Positions 16,516 through 24,775 of a stretch of 64,000 nt of DNA are shown here, in pieces. The notes under the pieces are model-generated. The model was not told the origin of the DNA. It saw nothing but the letters and a program-made list of their open reading frames with translations, and did not search any database. This stretch comes from Pseudomonas sp. SLFW (GTDB lineage: Bacteria > Pseudomonadota > Gammaproteobacteria > Pseudomonadales > Pseudomonadaceae). Made by a program: the position numbers and the translations under genes. How positions within the stretch are numbered: position 1 is the stretch's first letter; each line of letters begins with the position of its first letter. The DNA lies in assembly GCF_009905615.1 (NCBI RefSeq), contig NZ_JAAAKW010000010.1, positions 124,001 through 188,000 of the forward strand, read 5' to 3'.

Positions 16516-17307
16516 TCAGTGCCCGGTGAAATACCCCGGCCTGCGCTCGATCAAAGCGCGCAGGCCCTCCTTGGCGTCCTCGCTGGACATCACCTGTTTC
16601 ATCAGCGCTGGCAGCTGTCGGGCTGCCGCGTCTTCCCCTTCACACACCGCCTGACGGGCCGACGCCAACGTCGCACGAACCCCCAGCGGTGCGCGTTCGG
16701 CGATGCGACCTGCGAGATGCAGCGCACACGGCAGCAAATCCTCGTACGCCATGATTTCCTGCACCAGCCCCATGCGCAACGCTTCATGGGCGTCGAACTC
16801 ATCGCCGGTCAGCAGCCAGCGCATGGCATTACCCCACCCGGCGATCTGGTGCATGCGCAAGGTTGCGCCGCCAAATGCGAACAGGCCGCGTTGCACTTCG
16901 AGCTGCGAAAAGCGGGTGTTGCTGGCGCACAGGTTGATGTCGGCGGCCAGCATCAGTTCGATGCCTAGCGTGAAACAGTAGCCCTGCGCCGCGACGATCA
17001 CCGGTTTTGTGACGCGCGGCCCTGCGAAAACGCCCCAAGGGTCGTAGCCGCCTTCCGGCAACTGCCAGCCGTTCATCAGTGTTTCGCCGGTGTCCGCCAG
17101 GTCCAGCCCGCCCGTGAAGTGCTCGCCATGGGCAAACACCACGGCGACCCGCGCCTGATCGTTACGTTCGAACTCACCGTAGGCCAGGCTGAGCTGATTG
17201 AGCATGTCCATGTCGAAGGCGTTGCGCTTGGCCACCCGGTCGAGCCCGATGAGCATGATGGCGCCGCGTTGTTCCCGGCTGACGTGGCCTTTGATCGAAG
17301 AGGTCAT
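16516..17307 (-). CDS. Crotonase/enoyl-CoA hydratase family protein
   Basis: The protein has 263 residues. Crotonase features are present: substrate-binding LDRVAKRNAFDMDMLNQL, the oxyanion-hole loop AHGEHFTGGLDL, the helix GYCFTLGIELMLAADI and ARFSQLEVQRGLFAFGG-like segment near residue 140. The usual catalytic glutamates of hydratases are not clear, so it may act on an atypical CoA ester. The start at MTSSIKGHV replaces a longer frame without a ribosome site. It is divergent from deaD, as PA2841 and PA2840 are in P. aeruginosa (from memory). Confidence 0.8.
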   Translation of the reverse strand: MTSSIKGHVSREQRGAIMLIGLDRVAKRNAFDMDMLNQLSLAYGEFERNDQARVAVVFAHGEHFTGGLDLADTGETLMNGWQLPEGGYDPWGVFAGPRVTKPVIVAAQGYCFTLGIELMLAADINLCASNTRFSQLEVQRGLFAFGGATLRMHQIAGWGNAMRWLLTGDEFDAHEALRMGLVQEIMAYEDLLPCALHLAGRIAERAPLGVRATLASARQAVCEGEDAAARQLPALMKQVMSSEDAKEGLRALIERRPGYFTGH

Positions 17308-17723
17308 GTCGCTATTCCTGCAGGCTGAGGAGAAGAGGAGGGTGGGCTGCCTGACTGATGAGGTGAATCGTTTAAGCCCCCGCCGCCAGTAATACCGGGC
17401 TTTAAAAAAATAGACACTGACACAGGTTTGCGCAAAGCCTGTGACAGTTAGACGCAAGCACTTCTCTGTGTGAAAAAAATACTCACTTTTTTTGGCATTT
17501 CCGGTATAGTGCGCGCCGGCCTTTCATAGGGCCCTCGTCACGGTATGGGTTTGCGAAGCCTTCTTCGCAGGCTGGTTCCAACACGAACTATCCTTGACGA
17601 TCCATTCATCAATACGTTTTCGCAAATCCCCGCCGACAAAGCAGCCAGGGTGACTCTAGGGTCTTACACGGCACGCGCAGCTTTGAAGCATGGGTCTTTG
17701 CGGATGCACTCAGAGGCAGACCC
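17308..17723 (+). promoter_or_regulatory. deaD promoter and long 5' leader
   Basis: A 416-base gap. An imperfect palindrome with arms CACAGG/CCTGTG around TTTGCGCAAAG lies at 17421-17443. A -10-like TATAGT is at 17505-17510 with a GC-rich discriminator, giving a leader of about 205 bases before the deaD ATG, as is usual for cold-shock helicase genes. A short hairpin (TGCGAAG/CTTCGCA) lies near 17551-17568. A 60-codon frame (17545-17727) runs through the leader and overlaps the deaD start by four bases; it lacks a good ribosome site. Confidence 0.5.
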
Positions 17724-19400
17724 ATGACCCAGGAAACCGGCGGCTTCGCCGCTCTCGACCTTCATCCGAATATTGTTGCAGCCGTTATCGCTACCGGCTA
17801 CGAAGAGCCCTCGGCCATTCAGCAGCAATCGATCCCGATTATTCTTGCTGGTCACGACATGATCGGTCAGGCGCAGACAGGTACCGGTAAAACCGCGGCC
17901 TTCGCACTGCCTATCCTGAACCGCATCGATCCGGCAAAACGCGAGCCGCAAGCGCTGATCCTCGCGCCGACCCGCGAACTCGCCCTGCAAGTCGCCACCG
18001 CGTTCGAAACCTACGCCAAGCAAATGCCGGGCGTGACCGTCGTGGCCGTCTACGGCGGTGCGCCGATGGGCCCACAGCTGAAAGCCATCCGCAACGGCGC
18101 GCAAATCGTCGTCGCTACCCCGGGCCGCCTGTGCGATCACCTGCGTCGTGACGAAAAAGTCCTGGCGACCGTGAACCACCTGGTGCTCGACGAAGCTGAC
18201 GAAATGCTGAAGCTGGGCTTCATGGACGACCTCGAAGTCATCTTCAAGGCCATGCCTGAAACTCGCCAGACCGTGCTGTTCTCGGCGACCCTGCCGCAGT
18301 CGATCCGTGCGATCGCCGAGCGTCACCTGAAAGACCCGAAACACGTCAAGATCCAGAGCAAGACCCAGACCGTCACCGCGATCGAGCAGGCTCACCTGCT
18401 GGTTCACGCTGACCAGAAGACCTCTGCCGTGCTGAGCCTGCTGGAAGTCGAAGATTTCGACGCCCTGATCATGTTCGTTCGCACCAAGCAGGCCACTCTG
18501 GACCTGGCGAGCGCTCTGGAAGCCAAAGGCTACAAGGCTGCCGCGCTGAACGGCGACATCGCCCAGAACCAGCGTGAGCGCGTCATCGACTCGCTGAAAG
18601 ATGGTCGCCTGGACATCGTTGTCGCGACCGACGTCGCTGCCCGTGGTCTGGACGTTCCGCGCATCACTCACGTATTCAACGTCGACATGCCGTACGATCC
18701 GGAATCCTACGTTCACCGTATCGGCCGTACTGGCCGTGCCGGTCGCGAAGGCCGTGCGCTGTTGCTGGTGACCCCGCGTGAGCGTCGCATGCTGCAAGTG
18801 ATCGAGCGTGTGACCGGTCAGAAAGTCGCCGAAGTTCGCCTGCCAGACTCGCAAGCCGTTCTCGATGCCCGCATCAAGAAACTGACCAACAGCCTCGCGC
18901 CACTGGTGGCCGATGCCGAAGCCAGCCATGGCGAGCTGCTGGACCGTCTGACTGCTGACATCGGTTGCACCCCGCGTGCCCTGGCTGCCGCACTGCTGCG
19001 CAAGGCCACCAACGGCCAGGCGCTGACCCTCGCTGCCATCGAGAAAGAGCGTCCATTGGTGCCGAACAATGCACCGCGTGGCGACCGTGCCGATCGTCCG
19101 TCGGGCGACCGTCCTGATCGTGGCGACCGCGAGCGTCGTGCGCCAATGCCACTGGCTGAAGGCCGTGCACGTTGCCGTACCGCGCTGGGTGCGCGTGACG
19201 GTATCGCTGCCAAAAACCTGCTGGGCGCCATCCTCAACGAAGGCGGTCTGGCTCGCGAAGCCATCGGCCGCATCCAGGTGCGTGACAGCTTCAGCCTCGT
19301 CGAGCTGCCGGAAGACGGCCTTGAGCGTCTGCTGGCCAAGCTGAAAGACACCCGCGTTGCAGGCAAACAGCTGAAGCTGCGTCGCTATCGCGAAGACTGA
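17724..19400 (+). CDS. deaD: DEAD-box ATP-dependent RNA helicase
   Basis: The protein has 558 residues. Motifs in order are: Q motif (SAIQQQSIP), Walker A AQTGTGKT at 50-57, PTRELALQ, TPGR, DEAD in VLDEADEML, SAT, and in domain 2 ATDVAARGLDVPRITHV and HRIGRTGRAGREG. A DbpA-like RNA-binding domain follows, then an RGDR/DR-rich linker near 455-485, and a final RRM-like domain ending KQLKLRRYRED. This is the DeaD/CsdA layout, acting in ribosome assembly and mRNA unwinding in the cold. AGAGG precedes the ATG. Codon use is strongly biased to preferred codons, which suggests high expression. Confidence 0.93.
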   Translation: MTQETGGFAALDLHPNIVAAVIATGYEEPSAIQQQSIPIILAGHDMIGQAQTGTGKTAAFALPILNRIDPAKREPQALILAPTRELALQVATAFETYAKQMPGVTVVAVYGGAPMGPQLKAIRNGAQIVVATPGRLCDHLRRDEKVLATVNHLVLDEADEMLKLGFMDDLEVIFKAMPETRQTVLFSATLPQSIRAIAERHLKDPKHVKIQSKTQTVTAIEQAHLLVHADQKTSAVLSLLEVEDFDALIMFVRTKQATLDLASALEAKGYKAAALNGDIAQNQRERVIDSLKDGRLDIVVATDVAARGLDVPRITHVFNVDMPYDPESYVHRIGRTGRAGREGRALLLVTPRERRMLQVIERVTGQKVAEVRLPDSQAVLDARIKKLTNSLAPLVADAEASHGELLDRLTADIGCTPRALAAALLRKATNGQALTLAAIEKERPLVPNNAPRGDRADRPSGDRPDRGDRERRAPMPLAEGRARCRTALGARDGIAAKNLLGAILNEGGLAREAIGRIQVRDSFSLVELPEDGLERLLAKLKDTRVAGKQLKLRRYRED

Positions 19401-19426
19401 TTGGCGTTGAGCTGATCGTCTGAACG

Positions 19427-19457
19427 AAAAATCCCCGACTGGTTCGGGGATTTTTTT
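19427..19457 (+). terminator. deaD terminator
   Basis: TCCCCGA (19432-19438) pairs with TCGGGGA (19444-19450), extended by A:T pairs, and a T7 run follows. It begins 27 bases after the deaD stop. Confidence 0.92.
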
Positions 19458-19502
19458 GTCTGCGTTTTGGTGCGACGTGATTAATGAGGAGCGGGCAATC
19501 AA

Positions 19503-20270
19503 TTACCCAAACCGGTAAATATCCATCCCCAACGCGCCCATGGTGAAGCCCTGATACGCGGCGCTGAACTCACCTCCGGCACCCCGTGCGAAATACAGCG
19601 GCAGCAGATGCTCATCGCTCGGATGATTACGCACAGCATTCGGCGCCTGGCGGCGGTAGTCGTGCAGGGCGTTTTCATCATTGGCGGCCAGCTTTTCCAC
19701 CATCCAGTCACGGAAGGTCAATGCCCATGGCTCGACGCTTTCCGGTCCGGCGTGCCAGTCCAGCTCACGCAGATTGTGGGTAATGCTGCCCGAGCCGATC
19801 ACCAACACATCTTCTTCGCGCAATTGGCTCAGCGCTTTGCCGACGCGAGTCTGCAGCTCAGGCCCCATGCGCGTTGGCAGCGACACCTGCACGACCGGGA
19901 TGTCGGCCTGAGGGTACATCAACGACAACGGCACCCAGACGCCGTGGTCAAAGGGACGGCGGCTGTCCACAACGGCAGGCAAATCAGCGGCTGCCAATAA
20001 ATCCACCACCCGTTGCGTCGTCTCGGGATGGCCGGACGCGGGGTATTGGACGGCAAACAACGCAGCGGGGAAACCGCCGAAGTCATGCCAGGTTTCCGGT
20101 TGCGGATTGCCATTGACGCGCAAGTCATTGCTTTCCCAGTGCGCGGAGACGATCACAATAGCTTTTGGCCGAGGCATGGAAGCCGCCAGACGCCGCAACG
20201 CCGGGCCACTCTCGCCGGGTTCCAGCGCAAGCATTGGGGAGCCATGAGAAATGAACAGGCTAGGGAACAT
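19503..20270 (-). CDS. DODA-type extradiol ring-cleavage dioxygenase (YgiD-like)
   Basis: The protein has 255 residues. Zinc/iron ligands and active-site histidines of the LigB superfamily are visible: FISHGSPML near residue 9, IVSAHWE near 43, RRPFDHGVWVPL near 109 and GSGSITHNLREL near 165. E. coli YgiD and plant DODA open the ring of 4,5-DOPA; the natural bacterial substrate is unclear. It stands alone, converging with deaD and divergent from tpm. Confidence 0.85.
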   Translation of the reverse strand: MFPSLFISHGSPMLALEPGESGPALRRLAASMPRPKAIVIVSAHWESNDLRVNGNPQPETWHDFGGFPAALFAVQYPASGHPETTQRVVDLLAAADLPAVVDSRRPFDHGVWVPLSLMYPQADIPVVQVSLPTRMGPELQTRVGKALSQLREEDVLVIGSGSITHNLRELDWHAGPESVEPWALTFRDWMVEKLAANDENALHDYRRQAPNAVRNHPSDEHLLPLYFARGAGGEFSAAYQGFTMGALGMDIYRFG

Positions 20271-20376
20271 GTGCGGGCGTCCTGAGCGTATAAGATAGTG
20301 GCCATGATCAGGCAGATCATTGATCTAAATCTAATATAAGTTTTTGTGCCGTTTGATCGAAATATCAGGAGCATTT

Positions 20377-21033
20377 ATGGAGCCACAGTTTTGGCATGAG
20401 CGTTGGGCGATCAATCAGATTGGCTTCAATCAGTCAGAGGTGAATCCGTATCTTGTGAAGCTGTGGCCTGAATTGAACGTAAAGCCCGGTGAGCGCGTTC
20501 TGGTGCCGCTGTGCGGAAAGACCGTCGACATCAATTGGCTGGCCGATCAAGGACTGCAGGTGCTCGGCGCCGAGCTTTCCGAGAAGGCGGTCCAGGCCTG
20601 GTTCAGCGAAAACGGGTTTTTACCGGAGATCGAAACCCGCGGTGCGTTCAAGGTTTACGCCCACAAGAACGTCGAAATCTGGTGCGGTGATTTCTTCGCG
20701 CTCAAACCGAAGGACGTCGGGCATTGCACTGCGTGGTACGACCGAGCCGCAATCATTGCGCTGCCGTCAGACATGCGCTGGCGTTACGTCGAGCAGATCA
20801 ATCGCCTCATGGCCCAAGACTCTCGCGGTCTGCTGATCACCCTGGACTACGATCAGTCTCAGGTCGACGGCCCGCCGTTTTCGGTGGATGAAGATGAAGT
20901 GCAGCAACTGCTGTCGCCGGAATGGCGAGTGAAAATGGTCGGCGAGGGCGACGTGTTGGAGCAAAGCCCCAAGTTCAAACAGGCGGGCGCGACGCGTTTG
21001 ATGGAGTATGCGTATCGGCTGTTTCGGCGGTAA
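20377..21033 (+). CDS. tpm: Thiopurine/tellurite S-methyltransferase
   Basis: The 218-residue length and sequence match bacterial TPMT: N-terminal FWHERWAINQIGFNQ, SAM motif I VLVPLCGKTVDINWLADQG, the acidic motif LGAELSEKAV, and DRAAIIALP. Bacterial TPMTs methylate selenium and tellurium oxyanions and thiopurines, giving tellurite tolerance. The ATG has CAGGAG upstream; a start 11 codons earlier does not. P. aeruginosa has tpm (PA2832) in the same neighbourhood, as I recall. Confidence 0.93.
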   Translation: MEPQFWHERWAINQIGFNQSEVNPYLVKLWPELNVKPGERVLVPLCGKTVDINWLADQGLQVLGAELSEKAVQAWFSENGFLPEIETRGAFKVYAHKNVEIWCGDFFALKPKDVGHCTAWYDRAAIIALPSDMRWRYVEQINRLMAQDSRGLLITLDYDQSQVDGPPFSVDEDEVQQLLSPEWRVKMVGEGDVLEQSPKFKQAGATRLMEYAYRLFRR

Positions 21034-21124
21034 CAACGGAGGCCTGCCTCGGCCGTAGAACGGTTTTCATGGCAAAAGAAAGGGCGACCGAAGTCGCCCT
21101 TTCTTGTACCTGCGGTGCGCCGTA

Positions 21125-22012
21125 TCAACCCCGACGACGCAACGCCTCGATGCGGTCTTCCAGCGCTGGGTGGCTCATGAACAGACCCGCCAGGCCATGC
21201 TTCAAGCCGCCGTTGATGCCGAACGCCGTCAGGCTGTCGGGCATCTGCACTGGCACGCCTTGTTCCGAACGCAGGCGCTGCAAGGCGCTGATCATCGCGC
21301 CTGTACCGGCGAGGCGGGCACCGGCGTCGTCTGCGCGGTATTCGCGTTTGCGCGAGAACCACATGACGATGGCGCTGGCCAGGAAGCCCAGGACGATCTC
21401 GGCGAAGATGGTCGCGATGTAGAACGCCATGCCACGGCCTTCTTCGTTCTTGAAGATCACTTTATCGACGAAGTTGCCGATGATCCGCGCGAAGAACATC
21501 ACGAAGGTGTTCACCACGCCTTGAACCAGCGCCAGTGTCACCATGTCACCGTTGGCGACGTGGCCGATTTCGTGGGCCAGCACGGCTTTCACTTCGTCGG
21601 GCGAAAAGCGCTCCAGCAAGCCCTGGCTGACAGCGACCAGTGCATCGTTCTTGTTCCAGCCGGTGGCGAAGGCGTTCGCTTCGTAGGCCGGAAAAATCCC
21701 GACTTCCGGCATCTTGATGCCAGCGTCGCGGGACAGTTGTTCAACGGTTTGCAGCAGCCATTGTTCATGGCGGGTGCGGGGTTGGGTGATGATTTCGGTC
21801 CCGGTGCTCATCTTCGCCATCCACTTGGAGATGAACAGCGAGAACAGCGAGCCAGCGAAACCAAAAACGGCGCAGAAAATCAGCAGCTGATTGAGGTTGA
21901 GGTCAACCCCGTTGGCCGCCATGAACCCATTGAAGCCAAACAGGCTCAAGGTGATGCTGGCAATCAGCACGACCGCAAGGTTAGTGGCCAAGAACAGCAA
22001 GATGCGCATCAT
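21125..22012 (-). CDS. htpX: Membrane zinc metalloprotease HtpX
   Basis: The protein has 295 residues. The zinc site is HEIGH at 147-151 with the third ligand Glu in SRKREYRADDAGA near 222. Membrane helices lie at 4-25 and 40-62 and in the hydrophobic stretch between about 160 and 215. HtpX degrades misfolded inner-membrane proteins, with its active site facing the cytosol, and is usually stress-induced. It is transcribed alone toward tpm. Confidence 0.95.
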   Translation of the reverse strand: MMRILLFLATNLAVVLIASITLSLFGFNGFMAANGVDLNLNQLLIFCAVFGFAGSLFSLFISKWMAKMSTGTEIITQPRTRHEQWLLQTVEQLSRDAGIKMPEVGIFPAYEANAFATGWNKNDALVAVSQGLLERFSPDEVKAVLAHEIGHVANGDMVTLALVQGVVNTFVMFFARIIGNFVDKVIFKNEEGRGMAFYIATIFAEIVLGFLASAIVMWFSRKREYRADDAGARLAGTGAMISALQRLRSEQGVPVQMPDSLTAFGINGGLKHGLAGLFMSHPALEDRIEALRRRG

Positions 22013-22329
22013 GGTGTGGAATTTCTCCTCGTGAAGAATGTGTAACGCGTTGCGGGGTATATAAGGTGATGTCGGTGGGTATTCAACCGGGCGACTATTT
22101 CAAACTGTGTCGTTTGCATCGCCCGGGTCATTATGGACCCTGAGCGGGAGGGTGGCGGTAGCGCCATTGTTTGAATCGGGGGCTGCATGGCCTGATCGTT
22201 GTCCGATCATTCACAGGCTCGGTGTGGTAACGCCGCGTAGGACGCTCTGCGTCCGTTGCCGGGGTGAAGCGGAACGTCAGTGGACGCATGCCCACGCAGG
22301 GCGTGGGCATGCTCGGCACAAACGCACCG
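22013..22329. other. htpX/alaA intergenic region with a Pseudomonas hairpin repeat
   Basis: This 317-base gap upstream of htpX and downstream of alaA holds no convincing gene. A perfect hairpin, arms GCATGCCCACGC (22286-22297) and GCGTGGGCATGC (22301-22312) around AGG, lies near the alaA 3' end. The same core (CCCACGC...GCGTGGG) occurs at 41962-41986. The htpX promoter must lie in the left half, but no clear -35/-10 pair is visible. Confidence 0.5.
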
Positions 22330-23541
22330 TTATTGCTTGTACGTCTTGAGGAAGTTACCGATACGGCCAATTGCCGCTTCCAGGTCATCCACACGTGGCA
22401 AGGTCACTACGCGGAAGTGGTCCGGCCATGGCCAGTTGAATGCCGTGCCTTGAACGATCAGCAGCTTCTCGGACAGCAGCAGGTCCAGCGCGAACTTCTC
22501 GTCGTTGTGGATCGGGCAGACTTTCGGGTCGATGCGCGGGAACGCGTACAGCGCGCCCATCGGCTTCACGCAGCTGACGCCGGGAATGTCATTGAGCAGT
22601 TCCCAGGTCCGGTTGCGCTGTTCCAGCAGGCGGCCTGGCGGCAGAATCAGGTCGTTGATGCTCTGATAGCCCCCCAACGCGGTCTGGATCGCATGCTGGC
22701 TCGGCACGTTGGCGCACAGGCGCATATTGGCCAGGATGTCGATGCCTTCGATGTAGCTCTGGGCGTTGTGCTTCGGACCGGAAATGGCGATCCAGCCGGA
22801 GCGGAAACCGGCCACGCGATAGGACTTCGACAGACCGTTGAAGGTCAGGCACAGCAAATCCGGCGCCAGCGACGCGGTGCAGATGTGCACGGCGTCGTCG
22901 TACAGAATCTTGTCGTAGATTTCGTCAGAGAACACCACCAGGTTGTGCTGGCGAGCGATTTCCAGCATGCCCAGCAACACTTCTTTCGAATAGACGGCGC
23001 CGGTCGGGTTGTTCGGGTTAATGATCACCATCGCCTTGGTGTTCGGCGTGATCTTGGCCTTGATGTCGTCCAGATCAGGCCACCAGTTGGCCTGCTCGTC
23101 ACAGAGGTAATGGACGGGGCTGCCACCGGACAGGGCGACCGCTGCGGTCCACAGCGGGTAGTCAGGGGCCGGCACCAGCACTTCGTCACCGTTGTTCAGC
23201 AGCGCCTGCATCGACATCACGATCAGCTCGGACACGCCGTTGCCCAGGTAGATGTCTTCGATACCGACACCCTCGACCTGCTTTTGCTGGTAGTACTGCA
23301 TCACGGCCTTGCGCGCGCTGAACAGGCCCTTGGAGTCGCTGTAGCCCTGTGCGGTCGGCAGGTTGCGGATCACGTCCTGCAGGATTTCGTCCGGCGCCTC
23401 GAAACCAAACGGCGCCGGGTTGCCGATGTTCAGCTTGAGGATGCGATGGCCTTCCTCTTCCAGGCGTTTGGCGTGCTTGAGCACGGGCCCGCGAATGTCG
23501 TAGCAGACGTTGGCGAGCTTGTTCGATTTGCTGAACTGCAT
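22330..23541 (-). CDS. alaA: Glutamate-pyruvate aminotransferase AlaA
   Basis: The 403-residue protein is a fold-type I PLP aminotransferase close to E. coli AlaA (YfbQ). Visible motifs: KLNIGNPAPFGFEAP at the N terminus, INPNNPTGAVY, DEIYDKILYD, and the PLP lysine in FNGLSKSYRVAGFRSGW. It makes alanine from pyruvate with glutamate. The start was set at MQFSKSNKLANVCYDIRGP, the family N terminus; about 100 extra upstream codons in frame overlap the msrB region on the other strand and are not coding. It is divergent from msrB. Confidence 0.9.
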   Translation of the reverse strand: MQFSKSNKLANVCYDIRGPVLKHAKRLEEEGHRILKLNIGNPAPFGFEAPDEILQDVIRNLPTAQGYSDSKGLFSARKAVMQYYQQKQVEGVGIEDIYLGNGVSELIVMSMQALLNNGDEVLVPAPDYPLWTAAVALSGGSPVHYLCDEQANWWPDLDDIKAKITPNTKAMVIINPNNPTGAVYSKEVLLGMLEIARQHNLVVFSDEIYDKILYDDAVHICTASLAPDLLCLTFNGLSKSYRVAGFRSGWIAISGPKHNAQSYIEGIDILANMRLCANVPSQHAIQTALGGYQSINDLILPPGRLLEQRNRTWELLNDIPGVSCVKPMGALYAFPRIDPKVCPIHNDEKFALDLLLSEKLLIVQGTAFNWPWPDHFRVVTLPRVDDLEAAIGRIGNFLKTYKQ

Positions 23542-23734
23542 GTGATTGATCCCGACAATAAAAGGGTTCGCCGTGAGAGAGGAGCGCGAACCGCTGAGCA
23601 CGACGCCATCAAAATGAATTTGTATGCCTTGAAGGCCGGTGACAGACTGGCGTCCAACGAAGGCGCAATCATACGTGCCACCCGACCCGTGGAAAAGACA
23701 CAGATCGGGCTTTTTGAATGGTGGAGGTGTACCC

Positions 23735-24133
23735 GTGGACAAGCTGGAAAAATCCCTCGAAGAATGGAAACAGATGCTCGACCCAGAGCAGTACCAGGTC
23801 TGCCGTCTGAAGGCCACCGAGCGACCCTTCACCGGCAAATACAACAGCACCAAGACCGATGGTGTTTACCACTGCGTGTGCTGCAACGAAGCCTTGTTCG
23901 ACTCAACCACCAAGTTCGATTCAGGCTGCGGCTGGCCGAGTTTTTACGCGCCGCTCGAAGGCAGCGCGGTGGTGGAAGTGCGCGACGTGAGCCACGGCAT
24001 GATTCGCACCGAAGTGGTGTGTGCCAAGTGCGACGCCCACTTGGGCCATGTCTTTCCTGACGGCCCGCCGCCGACCGGACTGCGCTACTGCATCAACTCG
24101 GTGTGCCTGGATCTGGTGCCCCGCGCTGCCTGA
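23735..24133 (+). CDS. msrB: Peptide methionine-(R)-S-oxide reductase
   Basis: The protein has 132 residues. Zinc is bound by C47/C50 (YHCVCC) and C96/C99 (CAKC), and the catalytic cysteine is C119 in RYCINS. FDSGCGWPSF and HLGHVFPDGP are the family motifs; C65 may resolve the sulfenate. It repairs oxidised methionine (R form) in cytosolic proteins. Translation starts at GTG with GGAGGT upstream. A glutathione peroxidase follows 85 bases downstream on the same strand. Confidence 0.95.
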   Translation: MDKLEKSLEEWKQMLDPEQYQVCRLKATERPFTGKYNSTKTDGVYHCVCCNEALFDSTTKFDSGCGWPSFYAPLEGSAVVEVRDVSHGMIRTEVVCAKCDAHLGHVFPDGPPPTGLRYCINSVCLDLVPRAA

Positions 24134-24218
24134 TGCCGTGATATCACGCTGAACAATTGAATGGCGCGCCAACCACTGGCGCGCTAATTTGGCGGTTTGA
24201 TCCTTTCGAGACGCGGCC

Positions 24219-24704
24219 ATGAGCGAACAGTTGCTGAACATCCCGGTGCAGACGATCAAGGGCGAGCAAAAGACCCTTGCCGATTACGTAGGCAAGGCGG
24301 TGCTGGTCGTGAACACCGCCAGCAAGTGCGGCTTCACTCCGCAATACAAGGGGCTCGAAGAGCTGTGGCAGACCTATAAAGATCGTGGGCTGGTGGTGCT
24401 GGGCTTCCCCTGCAACCAGTTCGGGAAACAGGAACCCGGCAACGAAGGCGCGATTTCCGAGTTTTGCGAGCTGAATTACGGGGTCAGTTTTCCGCTGTTC
24501 AAGAAGATCGACGTCAACGGCAGCGACGCTCATCCGTTGTTCGTGCAGTTGAAGAAACAGGCGCCCGGGCTGCTGGGCTCCGAGCGCATCAAGTGGAACT
24601 TCACCAAATTTCTCGTGGGTCGCGACGGCAAGCTGGTCAAGCGTTACGCGCCGCTGACCAAGCCGGAAGAGCTGAAGTCGGATATTGAAGCGCTGCTCAG
24701 ATAA
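24219..24704 (+). CDS. Glutathione peroxidase family protein (cysteine type)
   Basis: The protein has 161 residues. The peroxidatic cysteine is C37 in NTASKCGFTPQY, in place of selenocysteine; Gln in FPCNQFGKQEPG, Trp and Asn in IKWNFTKFLV complete the catalytic tetrad. A cysteine in ISEFCELNYG could be the resolving residue, so reduction may be by thioredoxin. It probably follows msrB in one transcript. In P. aeruginosa the peroxide sensor gene ospR lies between the peroxidase and sagS (from memory); it is absent here. Confidence 0.92.
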   Translation: MSEQLLNIPVQTIKGEQKTLADYVGKAVLVVNTASKCGFTPQYKGLEELWQTYKDRGLVVLGFPCNQFGKQEPGNEGAISEFCELNYGVSFPLFKKIDVNGSDAHPLFVQLKKQAPGLLGSERIKWNFTKFLVGRDGKLVKRYAPLTKPEELKSDIEALLR

Positions 24705-24721
24705 AGCCGCCGCGCGCGTCA

Positions 24722-24775
24722 AGCGTCAAGCTGCAAGCCTGGCGCTGATCAACCTGTCGCTTAAAGCTTGACGCT
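24722..24775. terminator. Inverted repeat between peroxidase and sagS genes
   Basis: AGCGTCAAGCT (24722-24732) and AGCTTGACGCT (24765-24775) are perfect reverse complements. The right arm overlaps the sagS stop codon region. No T run follows, so it is at best a weak, factor-independent end point for the two converging genes. Confidence 0.4.

Noticed and set aside
17545..17727. 60-codon frame in the deaD leader as a confirmed gene
   Set aside because: No clear ribosome site and no recognisable protein; kept only as a speculative leader peptide in the findings.
17664..19502. Long minus-strand frame (612 codons) opposite deaD
   Set aside because: It is antisense to a strongly codon-biased helicase gene; the product is rich in Gln, His and Arg with no domain, a usual shadow of biased G/C third positions.
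22264..24060. Long plus-strand frame (598 codons) opposite alaA and across msrB
   Set aside because: It runs antisense to a complete aminotransferase and in another frame through msrB; no domain is visible.
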